Positions 5,825 through 14,000 of a stretch of DNA of 14,557 nucleotides are shown piece after piece. The translations under genes and the position numbers were made by a program. Each line of letters begins with the position of its first letter. Position 1 is the first letter of the stretch. The DNA is taken from assembly GCA_021405325.1 (NCBI GenBank), contig QWII01000163.1, forward strand, positions 1 through 14,557, in the 5' to 3' direction. This DNA comes from Caldilinea sp. CFX5. GTDB taxonomy: Bacteria > Chloroflexota > Anaerolineae > Caldilineales > Caldilineaceae. Under the pieces are notes generated by a model. That model was not told where the DNA came from and searched no databases. It was given only the letters and a program-made list of their open reading frames with translations.

Positions 5825-6289
5825 CTACCGAATCCGTTTGCTTTCAAAATTGGCGTGGGTCGTCAGATAACTGAGCCAACCACGCACGGTGATCGGGCCA
5901 AATTGATTGTGGCGAATCTTCACCTGATCACTGACACCGGCAGCGGCGAGCTTTTGCGCCAAGGCCACCGTCGCCTGCCGGGTGCTGCGGAATTCTTCAC
6001 GCAGAGTCGCCAGGTCGGCAATGGCGGGGGGTTGGTAATTGTCATATTCATCTTGGATGAAAGGTTCGCCCAGCGCCACCTGTAAGCGTCGTTGGCCCCA
6101 GCGCTCAATACCGGTGATGTGGCGTAAGGTGGCAGCCCCTTGCGGCGTTTGCGCCGTGGCGATGCGCTTGTTGATCGCCTCGCCACTTTCGGCTAGTTTT
6201 TGCGACCAGGCGGCCAGCGGCAATTTTCGCCCAGGCCGCTCCACCATCAAATTCACAATGGGCTTCATCAACAAATCAGCAATTGCCAT
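5825..6289 (-). CDS. DinB-like four-helix-bundle protein
   Basis: DinB/YfiT-like proteins are helical bundles that bind a metal through three histidines; many are thiol transferases or of unknown role. This protein has 154 residues, the usual size. It shows LRHITGIERWGQRRL around His57 and VRGWLSYLTTHANFESKRI around Trp137 and His145, the helix-end patterns expected for the fold. His127 (IRHNQFG) may be another ligand. The ATG at 6289, with AGGAAAGG about 11 nt upstream, is preferred over the TTG at 6313. It is the last gene of the minus-strand set, 62 nt after the DUF4062-like gene, and is probably cotranscribed with it. Confidence 0.72.
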   Translation of the reverse strand: MAIADLLMKPIVNLMVERPGRKLPLAAWSQKLAESGEAINKRIATAQTPQGAATLRHITGIERWGQRRLQVALGEPFIQDEYDNYQPPAIADLATLREEFRSTRQATVALAQKLAAAGVSDQVKIRHNQFGPITVRGWLSYLTTHANFESKRIR

Positions 6290-6320
6290 TGGTTCTGAAT
6301 CCTTTCCTTGCAACTACATC

Positions 6321-6337
6321 GCCGGTCCGTGACCGGC
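6321..6337. repeat. short 7-bp hairpin in a gene gap
   Basis: GCCGGTC (6321-6327) and GACCGGC (6331-6337) enclose a 3-nt loop, in the 62-nt gap between the DUF4062-like and DinB-like genes. No T-run follows on the minus strand. It may modulate the relative expression of the two genes. Confidence 0.45.
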
Positions 6338-6351
6338 TCGAAGCGAAGAAG

Positions 6352-6933
6352 TTATTTTTCATCGAGGGCGACCCCCATGATCGGCTCGCGATGGCCTTCA
6401 TCGAGCAGGACGCCACCACCCTCGGCGCCGCCCGGCTCGCGGTGGGTTTTGAGGCGCGCCTGTTTGATGCGCCGGCCATGGAGATTGAGCAATTCCAACT
6501 CGGTGACGCTCAGGCCGTAGCGATTCTTGGGATGATTGAGCAGTTCGACCAGATCGAGCGTCACCAGGCGCGCCAGTTCGGCGCCATTGGCAAAGCGTTG
6601 CCAGCCGGAGGAGGGCAACAGCCGCATAAAATCCTGCCCGGCCGGGGTGGGCAGGCCGGCCAGTCGTAACGACATGACCGAACGCTCCAACTTCCATGCA
6701 ATCAACCACTCGGCGCCGGCGGGGGCGGTGATGTCGCGGCCCATCAAAAAATAGACCCGATCACAGTTGCCGATCAACTCATACATGGTTTCATAGGTGG
6801 CGCCATCCACCGGCGTGCGCCGAATCTCAATGCCGATCTTCACCGGCAACTCGGCCACCGCCCGCCCGATAATCGCGCGTTCCGCCTCTAAATCTTTCGT
6901 TGCACTGACAAATAGTCGTAATGTTTCTGCCAT
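6352..6933 (-). CDS. DUF4062/TIR-like domain protein
   Basis: The N-terminal half matches the DUF4062 pattern, a Rossmann-like fold related to TIR and STIR-type domains. It opens with LRLFVSATKDLEAERAII (5-22), then RRTPVDGATYETMYELI and CDRVYFLMGRDITAPAGAEW (57-76). Such domains usually sit at the N-terminus of signalling or defence proteins. Here only about 70 residues follow, ending in a Gly-rich tail (EPGGAEGGGVLLDEG). The start is placed at ATG 6933. The frame remains open to 7035, but those upstream codons run through an inverted repeat and give a low-complexity QPTNQPTTQPTQ stretch. No effector domain is attached, so a partner protein would be needed for signalling. The catalytic status of the domain is unknown. 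Confidence 0.65.
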   Translation of the reverse strand: MAETLRLFVSATKDLEAERAIIGRAVAELPVKIGIEIRRTPVDGATYETMYELIGNCDRVYFLMGRDITAPAGAEWLIAWKLERSVMSLRLAGLPTPAGQDFMRLLPSSGWQRFANGAELARLVTLDLVELLNHPKNRYGLSVTELELLNLHGRRIKQARLKTHREPGGAEGGGVLLDEGHREPIMGVALDEK

Positions 6934-6967
6934 AGGTTTGTGAAATTTTTGCTGTTTTTGAAATTGA

Positions 6968-7040
6968 GTTGGTTGAGTAGTTGGTTGGTTCGTTGGTTGA
7001 GCTTGTCGAAACCAACGAACCAACCAACTACTCAACCAAC
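6968..7040. repeat. perfect 31-bp inverted repeat with 11-nt loop
   Basis: The arms 6968-6998 and 7010-7040 are exact reverse complements built from GTTGGTT units. The loop is GAGCTTGTCGA. It lies between the hydrolase gene and the DUF4062-like gene, and it contains the hydrolase stop codon (7028-7030) inside its right arm. Transcripts crossing it would form a very stable hairpin that could separate the upstream operon from the two downstream genes. The TTCGACAAGCTC-type loop is, from memory, common in intergenic repeats of Chloroflexota and related genomes. Confidence 0.88.
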
Positions 7041-7807
7041 GAACTAACCAACCAACGGTTAATCACTTCCGTCACCACTACCGGCTGCTCGATCATTGCC
7101 ATGTGACCGGCGCCTTCGATCCGGTGCAGTTGGCTGCCGGCAATGGCTTGGTGGAGCGTTTCGCTCAGTTTAATGGGGGTCATCAGATCTACTGTACCAC
7201 AGATGATCAACGTGGGCAGGGTGAGGGAGGCCACGGCGCCGCGCACATCAAAGGCGTCGCAGGCGGCAAAGTCATCATGGAGCGTTTGCGGATCAGTGGT
7301 GCGTAATTGAGCCAACGCTTGTTCGCGTTGCTTTGGAGGGAACGCCGGTGTATACATCCAGTCGATCAACTGCGCCGTAGTGGCGTCGAAGTTATTTTGA
7401 ATGCCGGTTAAGATTGTGGCGTTGACACGCAGGCGCGCCCCGGCGCCAACCAAAACCAAGCCAGTCAACCGTTCACCAACCGTGAGGGCAAATTCCAAAG
7501 CAATGGCGCCGCCCATGGAATGCCCCGCCAGAATGAAGGACGGCAGCGCCAGGGCGTCGGCAAAGGCGCCAATCACCTGGGCATAGCCGGCAATGGTGGT
7601 GCGCCCAGGGCCGGCCGATTGCCCATGCCCCGGCAAATCGAGGGCATAGACAGCGGTGGCCGGCAAGCGACGTAACTGGGGCGGCCAGTGCAGATGATGG
7701 CCGCCGGCGCCATGTACCAAAAGCAGTGGTGGCCGTTGGTTGTCACCGCCGCTGCTTTTGTGGAGGGTATAATAAAGCTCTTGATTGTCTATGCGAATCG
7801 TCGGCAT
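7028..7807 (-). CDS. alpha/beta-fold hydrolase
   Basis: This is a 259-residue single-domain serine hydrolase. The oxyanion motif HGAGG is at 32-36 and the nucleophile elbow GHSMGG at 95-100 with Ser97. The probable acid is Asp207 in TVDLMTP, and the catalytic His235 lies in EGAGHMAMIEQP. The DLPGHGQS segment (57-64) is typical of the family of C-C bond hydrolases, esterases and haloperoxidase-like enzymes; the substrate cannot be read from sequence. The ATG at 7807 gives the usual N-terminus. An in-frame GTG at 7816 overlaps the previous stop by 4 nt (GTGA) and could be used by coupling. The last codons (NRWLVSSLVE) run into the inverted repeat, which supplies the stop. It is probably the third gene of the AAA-TPR operon. 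Confidence 0.88.
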   Translation of the reverse strand: MPTIRIDNQELYYTLHKSSGGDNQRPPLLLVHGAGGHHLHWPPQLRRLPATAVYALDLPGHGQSAGPGRTTIAGYAQVIGAFADALALPSFILAGHSMGGAIALEFALTVGERLTGLVLVGAGARLRVNATILTGIQNNFDATTAQLIDWMYTPAFPPKQREQALAQLRTTDPQTLHDDFAACDAFDVRGAVASLTLPTLIICGTVDLMTPIKLSETLHQAIAGSQLHRIEGAGHMAMIEQPVVVTEVINRWLVSSLVE

Positions 7808-7812
7808 CGATG

Positions 7813-9066
7813 TCACCGTAGCATATTGCCAATCCAGCCAAAGATAAAAATGCCAAAGAAAAAGAGTTGCGCCAGGGTGATGACCACCGGTGCATTGACC
7901 AGCAACGCCCCCAGGCCAAGGATTGCGATCACCGCTAACCCGGCTGTGTAGGCCAGTAGAATTTTGCGATTGCGCCCTGGCTCCCGCTCCAGCGTATGGG
8001 CCACAGGAATGACCATGAGCGCCAAGACATAACCAGTAGCGGACGCAGGAAAGAATGGGGTTGTCCAGCCATAGGCGACACAGAGAATAGCGATTAGCAA
8101 CATAGCGCCTACCATGTTGGAAACCCGTAGCTGCTGGGGCGACAAGACCAACCGGCCAAAAGAGTCAAGTCGTAAGAGCAGATTAAAGAGCGTCTTGCCT
8201 GTCCAGGTCAGGTAGACAAAGAGCGCGTAGAGAATCAGCAGCGGCGTTAGAAAGGGGGAAAGTTGCGGGTTGTTGTCGGCAATGCCCCGCACTACCTGAT
8301 AGCCAAAGTAGGCGCCCAGGATGACCATCCATTGCAGCCGCGGCCCCATGCGTGACATCCAGAAAAAGTATTGGAGCAACCAACGATAGATGGGGTTGCG
8401 CGCCTTCAACGCTTCGAGAATGCCCGCCCGCGCCCAGTTCAATTCCGGGTTGAGCCGCAACGCCTCGCGGAAGTGGGTCATCGCCTTTTGATGGTCGCGC
8501 TGTTCCAGGGCGATCCAGCCCTGGTTGGCGTGGGTCAGTGCGTTCTCCGGGTCACGCACAAGTGCGGCGTCGAGCGCGCCGACTGATTCCTGGCGACGGC
8601 CCAGTTTGTTGAGCGCCATCGCCCGCAAGTTGCCGACGCCCACATGTTCGGCGTCCAGAGCCAGCCCTTGCTCGGCGGCCTGTAACACTTTGGCCCACTC
8701 CTGTTGGCTGGCAAAGATGCCGGCCAGCACGGCAAAGTAATCGGCCTCCTGCGGGTTCAGACGAATCGCCTCGCCGATGGCCTTTTCGGCCTGGCGCAAT
8801 TTGTCCTGTTGATGAAAAACCCGGCTCAAAACAAAATAGCCGTAGGGGTGGTCGGGCGCCAGGTGGATGGCCTGTTCGGCTTCGCTTTCGGCCTCGGCAT
8901 AGCGCCCCATCTCCATCAAGGTGAGACTAAGCCAGGCGTGGGCGGGAAAATGATCGGGCGTCGTTGCCAGCACCTGGCGCAACTCTTTCTCGGCCAGGTC
9001 AAAGCGGCGTTGTTGCAAGAGCAGGAGCGCCCGCTCCATCCCGCCGCCAAAGGGTCGTTCGCTCAT
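7813..9066 (-). CDS. TPR-repeat protein with C-terminal multi-helix membrane domain
   Basis: This is a 417-residue protein. Residues 9-210 are six TPR-like helical pairs; the 34-residue rhythm is clear in YAEAESEAEQAIHLAPDHPY, LRQAEKAIGEAIRLNPQEAD and HQKAMTHFREALRLNPELNW. Residues about 243-412 contain roughly six hydrophobic helices (243-260, 270-287, 316-333, 343-357, 369-389, 393-412). The TPR part would face the cytoplasm and recruit a partner, and the obvious one is the AAA ATPase encoded just upstream. The ATG start overlaps the ATPase stop as ATGA, implying tightly coupled translation and matched amounts. The membrane domain matches no transporter I recognise. An adaptor that anchors the ATPase to the membrane is the most economical reading, by inference. 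Confidence 0.85.
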   Translation of the reverse strand: MSERPFGGGMERALLLLQQRRFDLAEKELRQVLATTPDHFPAHAWLSLTLMEMGRYAEAESEAEQAIHLAPDHPYGYFVLSRVFHQQDKLRQAEKAIGEAIRLNPQEADYFAVLAGIFASQQEWAKVLQAAEQGLALDAEHVGVGNLRAMALNKLGRRQESVGALDAALVRDPENALTHANQGWIALEQRDHQKAMTHFREALRLNPELNWARAGILEALKARNPIYRWLLQYFFWMSRMGPRLQWMVILGAYFGYQVVRGIADNNPQLSPFLTPLLILYALFVYLTWTGKTLFNLLLRLDSFGRLVLSPQQLRVSNMVGAMLLIAILCVAYGWTTPFFPASATGYVLALMVIPVAHTLEREPGRNRKILLAYTAGLAVIAILGLGALLVNAPVVITLAQLFFFGIFIFGWIGNMLR

Positions 9067-10589
9067 GGTTTTTTGATTCCCAGATAGGTGAGGATTTCGT
9101 CATAGAGGCCGCCTTCGTTGGCGTAGAGGGCGTAGTTACGCGCCGTGAGAAACCACTCTTTGGTTGTCGGCTTGACCGTTTTGGCCGCCTGTTGCAAATC
9201 TTGCGCCGTGATTGGGCTGGGGCGGCCGCTCTTCATCGCTTCGCGCAGTTTGCTCTCGACGGCGGCGTCGATCACCGCTTTGATGTCAGCGCCGGACATC
9301 TCTTGCAACTTCTCGCCGATTTTGGTGTAGTCGATGTTTTGTGTTGGTTTGTCTTGCAGCAGGATGCGCAGGATCTCGGCGCGGGCGGGGGCGTCCGGCG
9401 GCGGCACAAAAACAATGCGGTCAAAGCGGCCCGGTCGGCGGAAGGCGGCGTCCAGGTGCCAGGGGGCGTTGGTGGCGGCCAGGATGAGAATGCCGTCGTT
9501 GGCGGCATTGGCGCCGTCGAGTTCGGCCAGGAATTGGTTGATCAGGTGGCGACCGGTGCTGGTGCGCATGTCACGGCGGCTGGCGCCCAGGGCATCGACT
9601 TCATCAAAGAAGAGGACGCAGGGGCGGTTGCGCCGCGCCATTTCAAAGAGTTGGTGGAGCTTCTGTTCGCTGTTGCCAAAATACATATCCAAAATATCAT
9701 GGATGCCCACCGAAAGAAATTTGGCGCGCACTTGACCTGCCGTCGCCCGCGCCAGATGGGTTTTACCGCAGCCGGGCGGGCCATACATCAGGATGCCGCC
9801 GCCGGCGCTCTTGCCATACGCTTTATACAACTCCGGGTGGAGCAGCGGCTGGATGATCTTGATGTTGATCTCCTCTTTCACCCCTTCCATACCGCCGACA
9901 TGGCTAAAATTGATCTGGGGCCGCTCCATGTTGACGGGCAACTCCTCGTCACCATCGCCTTGGGGGCCAACCACATCGCCGTCGGCGGTCATCTTCATCC
10001 ACGATTCAACATCATCGGCGATGCTGCCGGCGGGCGCTTTGGGGGCTGCTGCCGGTGGCGGCGTCGCTGGTGGTGGCGGCGTGACCGCAGCGGAGTCAGG
10101 TTGCGCCGGCGGGGGGACAAAGTCGGGATCGACATTATCGGGTTGCAAGCCCAGTTGCGCCGCCAGTTTCGGATCAGCGAGAGCAGCGTCAATATCGAGC
10201 GCCCGTAGATATTCGCCAATCGCCCGTGCCTTCTCGCCGGTTTGCAACAACAGACGCGCATGAAGCAAGTAGAGATCACCGGGAACCGGATTGGCGCTTT
10301 GGAGCAAGGTGGTGAGCAGCGTCATCGCTTCCCGGCTTTTGCCCTGCCCGGTGAGCGCTTGCACCAGACCGGTGCGCAGTTTGATCACATTGCGTTTATC
10401 GCCCTGGCGTGCGGCCAAATCGAGGGCGACGCGGTATTCGCTTTCGGCCTCTGTATGTTGACCGGCCTGCAACAACATGTCGGCCAGATGTTGGCGCAGG
10501 GGGGCGTTCTCCGGCGAGACCGCCACGGCGTCGCGCAGGGTTTGCAAAATAGCTTGATTTCCACTCACGGGTCGATCCTCACTTGCCAT
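9063..10589 (-). CDS. TPR-containing classical AAA ATPase
   Basis: This 508-residue protein starts at ATG 10589 (MASEDRPVSGNQ). TPR-like helices occupy about 12-130 and a proline/alanine-rich linker about 153-188. A single AAA module spans about 225-430: VGGMEGVKEEI (231-241), Walker A GPPGCGKT (270-277), pore-loop-like DMYFGNSE (301-308), Walker B VLFFDE (325-330), sensor Asn374 in AATNAP and arginine fingers in RRPGRFD (384-390). This is the classical clade of FtsH, p97 and proteasomal ATPases, which form hexamers and thread proteins through a central pore. There is no protease domain and no HbYX ending (it ends GIKKP), so it is not an FtsH or an evident proteasome cap. All catalytic residues are intact. 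It is the first gene of the operon with the TPR-membrane protein and the hydrolase. Confidence 0.9.
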   Translation of the reverse strand: MASEDRPVSGNQAILQTLRDAVAVSPENAPLRQHLADMLLQAGQHTEAESEYRVALDLAARQGDKRNVIKLRTGLVQALTGQGKSREAMTLLTTLLQSANPVPGDLYLLHARLLLQTGEKARAIGEYLRALDIDAALADPKLAAQLGLQPDNVDPDFVPPPAQPDSAAVTPPPPATPPPAAAPKAPAGSIADDVESWMKMTADGDVVGPQGDGDEELPVNMERPQINFSHVGGMEGVKEEINIKIIQPLLHPELYKAYGKSAGGGILMYGPPGCGKTHLARATAGQVRAKFLSVGIHDILDMYFGNSEQKLHQLFEMARRNRPCVLFFDEVDALGASRRDMRTSTGRHLINQFLAELDGANAANDGILILAATNAPWHLDAAFRRPGRFDRIVFVPPPDAPARAEILRILLQDKPTQNIDYTKIGEKLQEMSGADIKAVIDAAVESKLREAMKSGRPSPITAQDLQQAAKTVKPTTKEWFLTARNYALYANEGGLYDEILTYLGIKKP

Positions 10590-10607
10590 GCCGGCAGGGC
10601 TTATAAG

Positions 10608-10634
10608 AATTGCAGTTGTTTGCAATTTATTATA
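10608..10634 (-). promoter_or_regulatory. candidate promoter -10 box and operator-like dyad for the AAA operon
   Basis: On the minus strand a perfect TATAAT (10634 to 10629) lies 39 nt before the ATPase start. Directly downstream, over the expected transcription start near 10622, is the dyad AATTGCA/TGCAATT with a 6-nt spacer (10608-10627). A repressor bound there would block initiation. The -35 region is weak, with only TTGGGC at a 19-nt spacing. Confidence 0.45.
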
Positions 10635-10727
10635 CTTGGAAGGATCAGATTTCGCCCAACTGAAGGGTGAGGCACGGAACAGAAAGCGCAAACACAGTGC
10701 GGTAGGTATTCATTGGGCAGTTTGTAA

Positions 10728-10786
10728 GTGATGTTACGCATCGGGAGCGCCGCCATCTCTGGCGGCGCTCCCGATGCGTAACATCA
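10728..10786. mobile_element. 59-bp palindromic mini-element with 8-bp direct repeats
   Basis: The arms 10729-10755 and 10760-10786 are perfect 27-bp inverted repeats around a TCTC loop, beginning TGATGTTACGCATCGGGAG. The direct repeat GTTTGTAA lies at 10720-10727 and again at 10787-10794, immediately flanking, as a target-site duplication would. The outer end shares GTTACGCA with the MITE at 3831-3915. It is non-coding. In RNA it would fold into a very stable GC-rich hairpin. A simple bidirectional terminator is unlikely, since the neighbouring genes are divergent. Confidence 0.75.
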
Positions 10787-10819
10787 GTTTGTAATACAGA
10801 TTACAGTTAGCGACAGAAT

Positions 10820-10848
10820 TTGACAAATGTTAGCAGGTGCGTTATCCT
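10820..10848 (+). promoter_or_regulatory. sigma-70-type promoter for the surface-protein gene
   Basis: A perfect -35 TTGACA (10820-10825), a 17-nt spacer and TATCCT (10843-10848, four of six matches to TATAAT) are correctly spaced. Transcription would start near 10855, leaving a leader of about 195 nt. Confidence 0.55.
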
Positions 10849-10854
10849 ACAGAA

Positions 10855-11050
10855 GAAGTTGTTAACTGTCCACATCTACCGGTCACATCAACCTTCATCG
10901 CTACCCTACCGCTGTGGTTTGCAGTTGCTTCGAACTGGGAAAGCAACAGAGCGCTTGTCCCCAATCTTTCTGTTTACTTGCTAGGTTGTTGGCCCACTTC
11001 ACAAATTCAATCTTTCTACCTTTACATTCTGTACGACAGAGAGGCTCACG
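10855..11050 (+). other. long 5' leader of the surface-protein mRNA
   Basis: The leader contains a small hairpin, GTTGCTT (10924-10930) pairing with AAGCAAC (10941-10947), and ends with the ribosome site AGAGAGG (11038-11044), 6 nt before ATG 11051. No known riboswitch is recognised. The length leaves room for post-transcriptional control. Confidence 0.35.
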
Positions 11051-14000
11051 ATGCGACGTGTATTGACTGGGTGCTGTATCAGCGCGGTTGTCATTCTCAT
11101 CATTTTGTTTGGCAAGGGCTGGGTCGCCAATGCGCAAGGCGGCGGCGTTATCCGAGGGAAAGTTACCGGGGATGGCAATGTGGCGCTGTCCAATGTAACA
11201 GTACGCGCCTATTACAAAGAAGATATTACCGGGATCATCCAATGGACCTATGCCGGGCAGGTAACAACCGATAGCACGGGGAACTATACGATCAGCGGCC
11301 TCAACGCCGGCATCTACCACATCAGTTTTAATGAAGTTTTTCCTGTGCCAGGCTATTTTGCCGAATTCTATAACAACGCCGCCGACCAATTTAGCGCCAC
11401 CGATATTCCACTAGCCGCCGGCGCCACCGTCAGCAATATCAACGCCAGACTTTCCTCCGGCGCCCATATTCAAGGGAAAGTGACAGATTTACAAGGGAAA
11501 GCGTTGTCCAACATTCGGGTCTTGGCGCTTGATAATAATAATAGTTTTCAAGCAGCTTTTGAAACGGATGCAAACGGCAATTATGCGATTCGCAGCTTAA
11601 CAGCAGGCAGCTATCGGATTGTCTTTGAAGATACTCGCCAGCCATCGATCTACCGTAGAGGATATTTCAACAATGCCCTGGAGCAGGAAAATGCAACCGT
11701 GATTACGGTTGCAACTGATCAGATTGTCGATAACATCAACATGCAATTAAATCGCCTTAGTTTTATTACTGGCAAAGTCACCGATGTGCAGAATCGCCCT
11801 CTCGCGAATATTCAATTGACCGCGCAACAAAGTAGCATGGAGGAAATTGGTGAGGTAATTAGTGAGGTGTGGCACGACCGTGTATTTGCCCAAACAGATA
11901 TTGGGGGGAATTACATTTTAGGTGGGTTACCGGAAGGGACCTATCGCGTTCGCTTTAGTGATCCGGGGGGATGGAAATACAGCAGAGAATATTACAACAA
12001 TACGGTTGACCCGAAGGCTGCCTCTCTCCTAACGGTTACCCTCAACACCACTACGACCAACATTAACGCGCAACTTGCTTTGCGTGGCGCAATTACGGGT
12101 AGAATCATCAACCGCCAGGGTGAACCACTCGATCAGGTTGAAGTCACGGCTGAGGCGCGCGACATCAGCCTTCCCGTCAATCGCTGGGAAGTTGCGCGTA
12201 TTACCCGGTCCAATGCCAACGGTGAATATACGCTCTGTTGTTTAGATGCGGATAGTTACCGTTTGCGCTTCCTTGATACGCAAAATCGGTATATGGCTGA
12301 GTACTACAATCATGTTTATTATGATTATAATTCACCCCTTGATGATGTTACAATGGTGACAGTAACAGCCGAGATAACTACCACAGGGATTGATGCACAA
12401 CTTAGCCGCCCCAGTACATTAATTAGCCGCGTAACTAACCAACAGAATCAGCCCATTTCTGACCTTAGCTTGACTCTCTACCGCTATTCCTCGGTGGGTA
12501 ACGGCGAGTGGTATAACACCTACATCTATCCCGACAGAATTCAGGACGCCTATGTCATGGGTGTAAGACCTGGGCGCTATCGGCTTCAATTTGAGGACGG
12601 ACGCGACCCAGACCGCTATGTCGGTGAATTTTACGACAACGCTCCTGACATTAACACAGCCAAGGACATTACAGTCACCGAAGAGGCGACCGTCACCATC
12701 ACAGCGGTGCTGGCTGATAAAGCGCGCGTTGATGGTCGCGTGACAGATCACAACGGCGCTTCAATCCCAAATATTATGGTCAGTGCTTGGCGCCTATTCC
12801 CATCACACCAACAATCTTCATGGCAACAAGTTGCCAACACAAATACCGATCCGAATGGGTATTATAGCCTCAGTGGGCTTACACCGGACACCTATCGCAT
12901 TGGTTTCGCCGTTATGTACCCGCCAGGGGCCTTTGCTGGGGAGTTTTATGACAATGCATCGATGATTGACGACGCAACTGATATTGTTGTTCGTGAAGGC
13001 GAGGCTACTTTACACATTGATGCACAATTGGGCCGTCCTGGCCGACTAAGTGGACGCGTTACGAATACGAATGGAGAGCCACTCGCCGACATTGTCGTTG
13101 GCTTTTATCTCTACCTCCATAGTGATTCCAACAACTCACATTGGTATCCTGCTGGCTCAACGCAAACTGACTTCAATGGCGTTTATACCAGCCCAGGATT
13201 AGGATCAGGTTTATACCGGGTTGGCTTCCAAGACTATCGTAATATCTATCACTCAGGATATTACCCTCATGCCGGTTACCTTGAAAATGCCGCCACAGTC
13301 AGCGTAACGTCTGAGATAACGCTAACAGACATCAACATACAATTACCGACGAATCCCTTCCTCTGGCCGCCTTTTGCCCAGGATGATCAGCTTGTTATTA
13401 TGGAAGGCGCAACAAGTAGCACGCTTACTACCGGCATGAGTAGTGTGCTTGCCAATGATCGGACTGAAGCTGGCCCCTTACAGGCTACGATTGTGGCGCT
13501 GCCCAGTCATGGGGTAGTGAACTTAAACCTAGACGGCTCTTTTACCTATACCCACAATGGTGACGAAGCTGCCAGCGATTTTTTCACGTACAGCGTCAAT
13601 GATGGCGCCCGCCAATCCAATGTCGCCAGAGTGGCAATTACCGTCCAACCGATCAATGATCCGCCCGTTGCCGGCAATGACAGCGCCACGGTCAGTCGCG
13701 GACAAAGTGTCACTGTTTTGGATTCGGGGACAAAGAGCCTAATAGCCAACGACAGCGATCCTGACAGCATCATCTTGACAGCAACGCTCAAAACCGGGCC
13801 AACCCACGGCGTTGCGACCATCAACGCCAATGGCACCTTCACCTACACCCATGACGGCAGCGCCGGAGCCACTGACAGCTTCGCCTATCAAGCCACCGAC
13901 AACCTGGGGGCTTCAGCGGTCGCCACGGTGACAGTTCTGATTAATCCCTTCACTTTTAGCAAGACGGTCGGCATTGCGGGCATCAAACCGCTCTGTACGC

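Larger units (their letters stand above)
10590..11050. other. 461-nt divergent intergenic region
   Basis: It lies between the outward-facing AAA operon and the surface-protein gene. It contains the minus-strand promoter and dyad (10608-10634), the palindromic mini-element (10728-10786), the plus-strand promoter (10820-10848) and a leader (about 10855-11050). I see no convincing protein-coding gene inside it. A frame running through 10837-11274 has no domain-like content and overlaps the real gene. Confidence 0.65.

Noticed and set aside
6934..7035. N-terminal extension of the DUF4062-like protein
   Set aside because: These codons come from the inverted repeat and a Q/P/T-rich run. The domain starts at the ATG at 6933.
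6971..7060. short tandem GTTGGTT repeats as a CRISPR or VNTR
   Set aside because: The units form a single exact inverted repeat with a defined loop rather than regular spacer-separated repeats.
8964..10208. 414-codon plus-strand open frame opposite the AAA ATPase
   Set aside because: It is the antisense of a gene with intact Walker A, Walker B and arginine-finger motifs. Its own translation is G/A/V/D/R-rich without any recognisable domain.
9063..10589. proteasome-associated ATPase (ARC/Mpa-like) assignment
   Set aside because: The C-terminus ends GIKKP without the HbYX docking motif, there is no coiled-coil/OB region, and the N-terminus is TPR with a proline-rich linker.
10837..11274. 145-codon plus-strand frame overlapping the surface-protein start
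   Set aside because: It runs through the promoter and leader and into the signal peptide region of the real gene in another frame, and has no domain-like content.
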